Shown in pieces: positions 53,823 through 61,556 of a stretch of DNA of 64,000 nt. Location of the stretch: contig NZ_CP113067.1 of assembly GCF_026625865.1 (NCBI RefSeq), forward strand, positions 124,001 through 188,000, written 5' to 3'. The position numbers and the translations under genes are program-made. Position 1 is the first letter of the stretch. Each line of letters starts with the position of its first letter. The notes beneath the pieces were generated by a model that saw only the letters and a program-made list of their open reading frames with translations, was not told where the DNA came from and made no database searches. Source of the DNA: Microbacterium sp. SL75 (lineage in GTDB: Bacteria > Actinomycetota > Actinomycetes > Actinomycetales > Microbacteriaceae).

Positions 53823-56001
53823 CGGCGACGGTTTCCTTTCGCGCGGCGGCCCGTCCGGCTTCCGCTTCGGCGGCGAGACGTGCGCGGTCGATCTTGCCGG
53901 TGCCGAGCCGGGGCACCTCGGCGACGAGGACCACCCGGTTGGGCCACTCGTGTTCGGGGAGCGCGGCTCTCACCCGCTCTGCCACCCACTCGGCCCGCGT
54001 GTGCGTGCCGGCGTCCTCGATGAACGCGGTGAGGTGAGCGCCCCGACGCTCGTCGGCCAGAGCAATCAGCGTCAACGGAACGCCCGCTCGATCGGCGCGA
54101 TCTTCGAGGTGGGCGGGATAGATGGTGTGGCCCCCGCGATGCACGGCCCCCGCCCGGCCGATCACGCGCAGGGCGCCGTGGGCATCGACGGAGCCGATGT
54201 CTCCGGTGCGGTACCAGCCGTCCTCGACCTCAGCGGGCCGATCGTCGCCGATCGTCGCGGTGAACAGAGCTTTCGAACGGATCCACAGCTCGCCCGTCTC
54301 ACCGGGCTCCACCAGCGCCCCATGGGGTCGGCGGACCGACAGTTCGACGCCCGGCAGAACCCGCCCCAACCCCTCGGGCCGTTCGAGCGTCGCGAGAGAG
54401 ACGTTGCCCAGCTCGGTCGAGCCGTAGCCGTCGAGCAGCGACCGCCCGGTGATCCGCAGGAACCGCTCGGCGAGCGACGGCCTCAGCGGAGACCCACCGA
54501 CGCACCACATGCGCACGCGCGGTGCCATCTCGACGCAGCCGCGTTCCTCCAGCAGATCGAGGATGTCGGCGATGACGGGCGGAGTGGCATCCACCACCGT
54601 CACGCCGCGGGGAAGCGCGGCCCGCAACGTCTGGACCGGACGGCGATGGTTGCCCATCACCAGGGTGCACCCCACGAGCCACCACGCGAGCACGAGCGAG
54701 AGACCGTACTGGTGGCTCAGTGGCAGCAACGGCAGCAGAACGTCGTCGGCGCGGTACCCCATGGCGTCGACGGTCGCCCGGACGTTCTCGAGCACGGAGG
54801 AACCGGAGCGCACCACACCGCGCGGTCGCCCCGACGAGCCGGAGGTCCACAGGACGATGCCGTCATCGCGGTCCTCCCACGCGGGGAAGCCCGCCGTGGT
54901 ACGGCGATCGCACCCGCAGTCGAGGTGCGCGCCGACCGCGGCGACGACCGGGCCGGCACCACCGAGGTCGACGCGATCCCGCACGGGCGGCAGGCCCCGG
55001 GCCGTGATCGTGGCCGCACATCCGGTGCGCGCGGCGATCTGCTCCACGTCAACGGCGGGAAGGCCGGGGTCGAGCAGCACGATCGAGACCCCGGCATCCA
55101 TCAGGGCGAGAAGGACGAGTGCTGTCTCGGGTGTCGACTCGTCGCATACGAGCACGCGGGAGAACGTCCGCAGACCCCGATCTTCGAGATGCTCGCGGAT
55201 ACGACCGACCATGTCCGAGGCGCAGAACGAGCGGCCCTCCACTCGCCGGACGCGCGGGCATTTTGTCGTCGCCGCACGCTCGAGGAACCACGCCGCGCCG
55301 CCGTGGAACACGATCTCGCCGTTGCGGTGGGGCCGGGCGATGGCTTCGATCACCGTCTGCGCGACGTCGGAGGTCGTCGCGAGCCTGCCGATCTGCCTCC
55401 GTCGTTCCGCGGTGGAGCCCGGCCGCAGCCGTTCCATCAGCAACGTCGTCGCGGAATCGACCACGACATCGGCCGAGACGACCACCAGTCGTGCCCCGAC
55501 GGCGGCGATGCGCTCGGTGAGCGCGAGCAGCGCATCCTGTCCCGCGCGCTTGGATGCGGCGACCGTCTCGTACTCCGGCTCCGGCGCGACCTCGCGGCTG
55601 AAGTGCGCCTGATGGCTGGTGAGGTACACGATCACACCGCCGTCGCTCATCACGGGCAGGGCGTCGCCGACGAGTTGGGCCAGAGCATCCCGGTTCAGCG
55701 CGAAGGCGTCGTGCGCGGTGCTCCCCTCCTCCATTCCCCCGGATGCCGCGAGCACGAGGACGTCGATGCGCTCGAGGCCCGAGATGAGGTGTCGCCGCGC
55801 TCGCGGATCGCGCAGGTCTCCGACGCGCACGTCGATCTCGTGCGCGCCCTCGGCGACGGCCCTGTCGGAGAGACGACGGGCACGCGCGAGCTTCTGCCGG
55901 CAGCCGACGACGACCCGCTCCCCCGCGACGGCGAGTCGGCGGGCGACTTCTGCGCCGATCCCGCGCGAGCCGCCCGCGACCACGACGGTGCGCCCCGTCA
56001 C
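53809..56001 (-). CDS. Fusion of a short-chain dehydrogenase and an acyl-AMP ligase
   Basis: 730 residues. Residues 1-235 are an SDR domain: GGSRGIGAEVARRL near 10 and NRDAL near 103. In the active-site stretch ETVAASKRAG the tyrosine expected four residues before Lys151 is valine. From about 300 an adenylating domain follows: LWTSGSSGRPRGVVRSG (P-loop, near 370), LLDGYGSTELGNVS, GWYRTGDIGSVD and LGTGKIDRARL with the catalytic lysine. The ligase half looks active and should load a fatty or aryl acid onto CoA or a carrier protein. The GTG start overlaps the AT gene (GTGA). Confidence 0.82.
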   Translation of the reverse strand: MTGRTVVVAGGSRGIGAEVARRLAVAGERVVVGCRQKLARARRLSDRAVAEGAHEIDVRVGDLRDPRARRHLISGLERIDVLVLAASGGMEEGSTAHDAFALNRDALAQLVGDALPVMSDGGVIVYLTSHQAHFSREVAPEPEYETVAASKRAGQDALLALTERIAAVGARLVVVSADVVVDSATTLLMERLRPGSTAERRRQIGRLATTSDVAQTVIEAIARPHRNGEIVFHGGAAWFLERAATTKCPRVRRVEGRSFCASDMVGRIREHLEDRGLRTFSRVLVCDESTPETALVLLALMDAGVSIVLLDPGLPAVDVEQIAARTGCAATITARGLPPVRDRVDLGGAGPVVAAVGAHLDCGCDRRTTAGFPAWEDRDDGIVLWTSGSSGRPRGVVRSGSSVLENVRATVDAMGYRADDVLLPLLPLSHQYGLSLVLAWWLVGCTLVMGNHRRPVQTLRAALPRGVTVVDATPPVIADILDLLEERGCVEMAPRVRMWCVGGSPLRPSLAERFLRITGRSLLDGYGSTELGNVSLATLERPEGLGRVLPGVELSVRRPHGALVEPGETGELWIRSKALFTATIGDDRPAEVEDGWYRTGDIGSVDAHGALRVIGRAGAVHRGGHTIYPAHLEDRADRAGVPLTLIALADERRGAHLTAFIEDAGTHTRAEWVAERVRAALPEHEWPNRVVLVAEVPRLGTGKIDRARLAAEAEAGRAAARKETVADVSS

Positions 56002-56906
56002 GCGAGGGCCTCCGACACGGCCGCGGGCGAGATCGGAACGGTCTCGAAGCGGTCGCCGCCGTGCCTGCGGAAGGCCGACGACGGGCCGGGCACGATGAGA
56101 CCCGTCACGCCGACGGCCTCCAGGCCGTCGTACAGCGTCGTGCCCACCGTCGGGTGCGTCCACCCGTCGAGCAGGTCGGTGCGCACCTCCTCGGCCGTGT
56201 TCAGCACCGCGCCGGTGACGTCGGAGACGATCGGCACGGCGGGGTCGTCGAAGACCACGCCCGCGTAGGCCTCGAGCTCCACCCGCTCGCGCACGGGCAT
56301 CATCCGGGGGCAGTGCTCGGCCCGATCGATCGTGTAGTAGACGATTCCGCGGCGCGCGCGCACCGCGTTGTCGAGGCGTGCGATCGCCGCGGCCGTTCCC
56401 GAGACCGCGTACACGCCCCGATCGCCCCGCACCGAGACCTCCGCCCACCCGTCGGGCTCTCCCGCCGCGCGCACGAGCGCCTCGATGTCGGCATCCGCCA
56501 CCCGTGAGAAGAAGATGCACGCGAGCGGCACGTCGAGACCGGCGAAGAACGCCCTCTCCGCCGCGGTGCTCCGCGACAACAAGCCGACCATCTCACCGAG
56601 TGGCAGACAGCCCGCGGCAACGGCTCCGGCGAACGCGCCGAAGCTCTGACCGCAGATCGCTTGCGGGCGCAGGCCTCTCTCGTCGCGAGCCCACTCGGCG
56701 AGAGCGAGGTTGATCGCGAGGAAGGCCGTCTGGTACGGCTCCCAGTCGTAGATGTCGGCGTTCGCGTAGGCCTCCTCGAGGTCGTACCCCAACGCCTCGC
56801 TGCACTCGTCGAACAGGCGCCGGGCGACCGAGAACCGGTCGAGGAAGCGACGCACGTGACGGTGACGCGCCGGCGTGAGACCGGGGAAGAGAAGAGCGTG
56901 CATCAT
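55998..56906 (-). CDS. Acyltransferase, malonyl-CoA:ACP transacylase-like
   Basis: 302 residues with an FabD/PKS-AT fold. The nucleophile elbow reads CGQSFGAFAGAVAAG near residue 83 (GQSxG in place of GHSxG), and the second catalytic histidine is in DRAEHCPRMMPV near 200. LLFPGLTPAR at the N-terminus corresponds to the FPGQG start of AT domains. It would load malonyl or a similar extender onto a carrier protein for the ketosynthase. It overlaps its neighbours by four bases on both sides. Confidence 0.8.
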   Translation of the reverse strand: MMHALLFPGLTPARHRHVRRFLDRFSVARRLFDECSEALGYDLEEAYANADIYDWEPYQTAFLAINLALAEWARDERGLRPQAICGQSFGAFAGAVAAGCLPLGEMVGLLSRSTAAERAFFAGLDVPLACIFFSRVADADIEALVRAAGEPDGWAEVSVRGDRGVYAVSGTAAAIARLDNAVRARRGIVYYTIDRAEHCPRMMPVRERVELEAYAGVVFDDPAVPIVSDVTGAVLNTAEEVRTDLLDGWTHPTVGTTLYDGLEAVGVTGLIVPGPSSAFRRHGGDRFETVPISPAAVSEALA

Positions 56907-58579
56907 CGGCCCTCCCCCGCTGTCGCGGGCGGTCGCGGCAGCGGAAAGTCACCGGCCAGTTCCTCGAAGCCCGGCGCGACATCGTCGAGCGAGACGGCGA
57001 CGTCGAGCACGACCGCACGGCCCGTCGCGGCCCGCCCCCAGGCCCGACGCACGGCCTCGGCGAGCTCCGCGGCATCGTCGCACCCCTCGTAATCGAGCGC
57101 GTACGCGGCGCACAGGCCGCGCACGACCGTGCGGCTCCCCACGAACGAGAACGGTGCGCCGGCGCGGCGCCGGTTCGCTTCGAGCCACCCGAAACCCCCG
57201 TTGGTGAGGACCACGACGAGAACCGCGCTGTCGATCTCGGCGAGGGCCGCGAGGTCGGGCCCGATCGAGCTGAAGGCGCCGTCACCGCCGATGACGACCA
57301 CCGGACGCGGGTCGCCCAGGGCCACGCCGCGGACCGCGGCCATGCCGAACCCGAGCGGGGTCTGCTCGCTCGGAACGAGACACGCGGCGTCGCGACGCAC
57401 GATCCAGTGCGGGAAGACGTACGACCAGATGTCCTGCAGGCCGTTCTCATGGATGCTGACCCGTGCCGTCGGCACGGCGGCGTCCACTTCGCGCAGCACG
57501 TCCTTCACTCGCGGAATCGCTCCGTGTGCCGTCACCGGCGCCGGGTCATCCCCCGCCCGGAGCGCCACGTGCGCGGCGGCGACGGCGGCCGACCAGCTCG
57601 AATCAGCAGGGACGGTCGGCAGGGCGGTACGCCAGGCGCGCACCACGTCGGCGACATCGGCCACGATCCGTTCCGTCGCCCAGGCCGGGGTGAACTCGCT
57701 CTCGTCGTCGAGCACCTGAACGATCCGGCATCCGGGGGCCAACCCGGTATCCCAGCCGAAAGTCGCTGTCTCTTCCAACCGGGAGCCGAGCGCGACGATC
57801 ACGTCGACGCTCCGCAGGATCGCGGCGGCCCCGTCCGGTGCGTAGAGACCGCTGACCCCGAGGAATGCCGGGTGCGTCTCATCGATCACTCCCCGACCGG
57901 ATGCCGTGACGGTGACGGCCGCGCCGAGCCGGTCGACCAGTGCGACGATGTCGTCGCCGAGCCCGGTGTCGGAGCAGCCGCCCCCGACCACGACGAGGGG
58001 CCGTCTCGCGTCGCGGACGACGTCGGGCAGGGGCACGTCGGGGCTCGTCCGCCTGCGCTGCGGTGGGCGGACGCGCGCCGCAGATGACGGTGGAAGACCC
58101 TCCGGGACCTCGAGGATCACCGGTCCGCGGCCCCGACCCCGGCTCAGCCGGAACGCTTCGGCCAGCCCGCCGGCGACCGTGTCCTCGTCGACGCGGATCG
58201 TGCCGACGGTCAGCGCTCCCAGCGCCTCGATCGGATCCAGCTCCTGGAAGGCGCCCGTTCCGAGCCGGTCCAGGGGCACGCCCGAGCTGATGAGCACGAG
58301 CGGGTGACGCTGAGAGCGCGCTTCGAGCAGTCCGGTGGCCGCGTGGGTGAGGGCCGGCCCCTTGCCCACGAAACAGACCGACGGCCGGCCCGAGATCCGC
58401 CCGTACCCGATGGCCTGATAGGTGGCGTGTCGCTGGTCGCGAGCAAGCACGACCCGGATGCCGCTGCGCTCGAGCGCTCCGAGGATCGTCATGTCGTCGC
58501 CGGGCAGCCCGAAGACCGTGTCGACGCCGTGCGCCGTGAGCCCCTCGGCGACCCGATCCCACACGGTGTCGCGCGTCAT
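56903..58579 (-). CDS. Thiamine-diphosphate-dependent enzyme, acetolactate synthase-like
   Basis: 558 residues with the three-domain layout of ThDP decarboxylases and carboligases. The N-terminal pyrimidine-binding domain has FGLPGDDMTI near residue 23; the central domain is at about 190-340. The C-terminal domain has the ThDP/Mg motif GGDGAFSSIG (about 435), ending in LTNGGFG. The glutamate that normally activates the cofactor (RHEQ-type motif) is replaced: the sequence reads ARDQRHATYQAIGYGR with Gln49. It may join acyl units or decarboxylate a keto acid in the pathway. ATGA overlap with the ALDH-like gene. Confidence 0.8.
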   Translation of the reverse strand: MTRDTVWDRVAEGLTAHGVDTVFGLPGDDMTILGALERSGIRVVLARDQRHATYQAIGYGRISGRPSVCFVGKGPALTHAATGLLEARSQRHPLVLISSGVPLDRLGTGAFQELDPIEALGALTVGTIRVDEDTVAGGLAEAFRLSRGRGRGPVILEVPEGLPPSSAARVRPPQRRRTSPDVPLPDVVRDARRPLVVVGGGCSDTGLGDDIVALVDRLGAAVTVTASGRGVIDETHPAFLGVSGLYAPDGAAAILRSVDVIVALGSRLEETATFGWDTGLAPGCRIVQVLDDESEFTPAWATERIVADVADVVRAWRTALPTVPADSSWSAAVAAAHVALRAGDDPAPVTAHGAIPRVKDVLREVDAAVPTARVSIHENGLQDIWSYVFPHWIVRRDAACLVPSEQTPLGFGMAAVRGVALGDPRPVVVIGGDGAFSSIGPDLAALAEIDSAVLVVVLTNGGFGWLEANRRRAGAPFSFVGSRTVVRGLCAAYALDYEGCDDAAELAEAVRRAWGRAATGRAVVLDVAVSLDDVAPGFEELAGDFPLPRPPATAGEGR

Positions 58580-59805
58580 GCGCTCACGTCCTCTGCCCGG
58601 AGCCGCGGAAGGTAGGCGGAGAGGCCTTTCGACAACAGGATCGGTTCGGGGCGGACGACGCCGTCCACGGCGATGTAGTTCGCCATCGCGCCGCGGCCGC
58701 CCAAGGGGGCGTTCCCGTCGTCGACGGCGAGCAGCGTCTCGTCGACGGTCAGCGTGTGACGGCGCGAGAGCGCCGATACCAGCCGATTCGTGGGCCCGAA
58801 CACCGTCGCGCCCATCGCACGCTCGTGGTATTTGCCGGAATCGAGCGTCTCCACGACCGCGGATTCGTCGTCGTACAGGCCGACGTTGAAGATCGGGGAG
58901 AAGAACTCGAGGATCTCCATCCGTCGCGCGTCGTCCCAGACGAGCACCGTGGGCTCGATGTGACGCGAGCCGAAGTGGATGCGGCCCCCGCGATGGATAC
59001 GGCCCTGGTGGCGGTCGAGGTAGTCCGCGATGTCGCGCACGATCCCCGGATAGCAGATGTCGCCGTAGTCGCTCCGCGGGTCGTCGTAGGCACCGTAGCG
59101 CACCTCGTCCAGGCGTCGATCCAGCGCCGCGAGCAGACCATCGGCCGCGTCGCGCTCCACCCAGATCGCGTCGGGTCCGAGGCAGTCCTGGCCGGAGTTC
59201 AACAGGCGGATGTCGACGATGCCGCGCGCCGCGTGTTCCAGGTCGGCGGTCGCCGTGACGACGATGGGGTTGATCCCCGAGCCGAGGAAGAACATCATCT
59301 GATCGCGACGCAGGCGCGCCCGGATGCGCTCGGCGTTCTGGTATGCGCCGGCGAAGACGACGACGGGCGCGGTGGGCACCGTGCGTTCGACGAACTGGCG
59401 CTGCGTCTCGTCGCGGATCTCGATCGCGAAACCGTGCTCGGGCGCGAGCAGCGCGTGCAGACGCGCCACGGTGTCTCGGACGTGGGATGCCGGGCGGACG
59501 AGGACGCGCGAGGCGTAGAGCGAGGGCACGAGCGCGTAGAGGACGTACGAGTAGAGCACCACGTTCGACGGCAGGAAGACCGCGATGGCCGATACGCGGG
59601 GCGGGCGATGCTCGGCGACCTCGGCACCGGCTCCTCGCAGCGCTGCGACGGCGGCATCCACCTCGTAGTCCGCCGCCTTCCTCGTACAGATGACCGTGAG
59701 GATGGCCAGGACCTCCGCCCGGCGCGCCTCGATGACGTCGGCGAGCGCGGAGAGCTGTTCGGGCATGGCGAAGCGCGCCGCGGGCGAGGCGTGGGTCTTC
59801 TGCAT
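58576..59805 (-). CDS. Aldehyde dehydrogenase / acyl-CoA reductase-like enzyme
   Basis: 409 residues with an ALDH-superfamily fold but shorter than typical ALDH (about 480). Visible are VAIFLPSN-like strands (IAVFLPSNVVLYSYV near 73), FLGSGINPIVVTATAD near 175 and the catalytic cysteine in NSGQDCLGPDAIWVE near 210. C-terminal landmarks are LEFFSPIFNVGLYDD near 302 and GRGAMANYIAVDG near 374. It would interconvert an acyl group and an aldehyde. AAGGA precedes ATG 59805, 24 bases after the ABC exporter stop. Confidence 0.75.
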   Translation of the reverse strand: MQKTHASPAARFAMPEQLSALADVIEARRAEVLAILTVICTRKAADYEVDAAVAALRGAGAEVAEHRPPRVSAIAVFLPSNVVLYSYVLYALVPSLYASRVLVRPASHVRDTVARLHALLAPEHGFAIEIRDETQRQFVERTVPTAPVVVFAGAYQNAERIRARLRRDQMMFFLGSGINPIVVTATADLEHAARGIVDIRLLNSGQDCLGPDAIWVERDAADGLLAALDRRLDEVRYGAYDDPRSDYGDICYPGIVRDIADYLDRHQGRIHRGGRIHFGSRHIEPTVLVWDDARRMEILEFFSPIFNVGLYDDESAVVETLDSGKYHERAMGATVFGPTNRLVSALSRRHTLTVDETLLAVDDGNAPLGGRGAMANYIAVDGVVRPEPILLSKGLSAYLPRLRAEDVSA

Positions 59806-59829
59806 GGTGTCCTTCGAGAAGAGAGGCGG

Positions 59830-61554
59830 CTATCTCGCGAGCGAGAGGCGAGCCAGACGGGAGTAGGAGCGGGAGGTACGAACGAGGTGGGAGTGGGTGC
59901 CGGTGGAGATCGTGCCGTCGCGGCGCAGGTAGACCACCTGGTCGGCCCCCGCCGCCGTGTGCAGGCGGTGCGTGACGACGAGCACCGTCCGCGTGCCCGC
60001 GAGTCCGCCGATCACCGCGTTGATGCGCGCCTCGGACTCGGGATCGAGCCGCGAGGTCGGCTCGTCGATGAGGACGATCGAGCCCGGCGACAGCAGCGTT
60101 CGAGCGAGTGCGAGGCGTTGCGCCTCACCCCCTGACAGCGCGCGCCCGGTCTCGCCGAGAGGGACATGGATGCCACGGGGATCTTCGTCGACGAGGTCGT
60201 CGAGGCCCATGGCGTTCAGCGCCCGCATGAGCTGCTCGTCGTCGGCGTGCGGCGCTCCCAGACGCAGGTTGTCCGCGAGCGAACCGTCGATGAGGGGTGC
60301 GTTCTGTTCCATGTAGGCCACGCGGCGGCTCACCTCTCGACGGTCCATCTGCGCCAGGTCGGCTCCGCCGAGCAGGATGCGTCCACTGTCGGGATCGTGC
60401 AGGCGGGCGAGGAGGTCGAGGATCGTCGACTTCCCGCTTCCCGATGGCCCGACCAGGGCGCAGATGCTGCCGGCGCGAACGGTGAGGCTGACGTCGCTGA
60501 CACCGCCCGCGCCGTGCGGGTGGCCGAATCCGACCCCCTCGAGGCGGATGGGTCCGGGGGCGGACACCTCGCTCTCCCCCGCGGGCCGCGCGATGCGCTC
60601 GTCGCTCTGGGGGTCCTCGACCGGAACCCGGAGGGCGGCGCTGATCCTGTCCCACGAGGCGCGCGCTCTCTGCAGCACGGGCACGGCGCGCAAGGCGTTC
60701 TCGACGGGCGAGAGCACCAGGACGACGTACATCAGGAAGGCCAGCAGCTCGGAGAACGCCATCGTCCCCTGACCGACCTGGATCGCGCCCACCGCCAGAA
60801 CGGCGAGGAAAGCGCACTGCGTCGCCATCTGGCCGATCGGCGAGACGATGGCCGTGCGGTTGCCGAGGGCGACGGCAGCGTCTCTGGCGCGGACGGCGGG
60901 TTCGATCAGACGCGCCACGTACCTTTCGGTCGCCCCGGCCGTGCGGATCGTCCGCATGGCGCGCAGCGAGCTGGCCAGCTCTGATCCCATCTGCGCGGTC
61001 GCGTCCTGACTGCGGCGACTCAGCGTCCGCACCGGCCCCGAGGCGAGGGTGACCACCGCACCCGAGACGATGATCGCCACGACCGTCACGAGGAAGAGCA
61101 GAGGGCTCAGGATGAACATGAGCGTGCATGCCCCGAGAGTGAGGGCGGCCGCGGTGACGATCTCGAACACCCCGCCGACCACCATGGTGTGCACCTGGGC
61201 CGTGTCGGTCGTCAGCAGGCTGACCAGTTCGCCGTGCCGCTCCTCGGAGTAGCGCCGCACCGGCCAGCGGAGGAGCCGGTCGGCGAGCCCGCGCCGCACG
61301 TCGAACACCGCCCGCGCGCCCGTGCGTTCGAGCAGGACGGTGTGAAGGCCCGCGGCGACCGCCTCGACGGCGATGACCGCCACCAGCACGACCAGGCTGA
61401 GGACGATCGCATGGTTCGTGCGCACCGCCTCGATCACCGCCTGGGCGGCGAGCGGCTGCGCCAGAGCGCATCCGACGGCCACGAACGCCGTTGCGACGAT
61501 GACGACGAGACGGCCCCGGTGCGGTCGGATGAACGTGTGGAAGAAGGATGCCAA
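59830..61554 (-). CDS. ABC exporter, fused membrane and ATPase domains
   Basis: 574 residues. Six transmembrane helices lie in the first 300, then an ATPase domain: Walker A ALVGPSGSGKSTILDLL near 370, Q-loop region YMEQNAPL, signature ALSGGEAQRLALARTLL, Walker B VLIDEPTSRLD and H-loop VVTHRLH. No peptidase domain is present, so it does not cleave a leader. The start is a TTG at 61554 with GGGAGG six bases upstream, two bases after the LanKC stop. It probably exports the modified peptide made by LanKC. Confidence 0.87.
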   Translation of the reverse strand: MASFFHTFIRPHRGRLVVIVATAFVAVGCALAQPLAAQAVIEAVRTNHAIVLSLVVLVAVIAVEAVAAGLHTVLLERTGARAVFDVRRGLADRLLRWPVRRYSEERHGELVSLLTTDTAQVHTMVVGGVFEIVTAAALTLGACTLMFILSPLLFLVTVVAIIVSGAVVTLASGPVRTLSRRSQDATAQMGSELASSLRAMRTIRTAGATERYVARLIEPAVRARDAAVALGNRTAIVSPIGQMATQCAFLAVLAVGAIQVGQGTMAFSELLAFLMYVVLVLSPVENALRAVPVLQRARASWDRISAALRVPVEDPQSDERIARPAGESEVSAPGPIRLEGVGFGHPHGAGGVSDVSLTVRAGSICALVGPSGSGKSTILDLLARLHDPDSGRILLGGADLAQMDRREVSRRVAYMEQNAPLIDGSLADNLRLGAPHADDEQLMRALNAMGLDDLVDEDPRGIHVPLGETGRALSGGEAQRLALARTLLSPGSIVLIDEPTSRLDPESEARINAVIGGLAGTRTVLVVTHRLHTAAGADQVVYLRRDGTISTGTHSHLVRTSRSYSRLARLSLAR

Positions 61555-61556
61555 GC

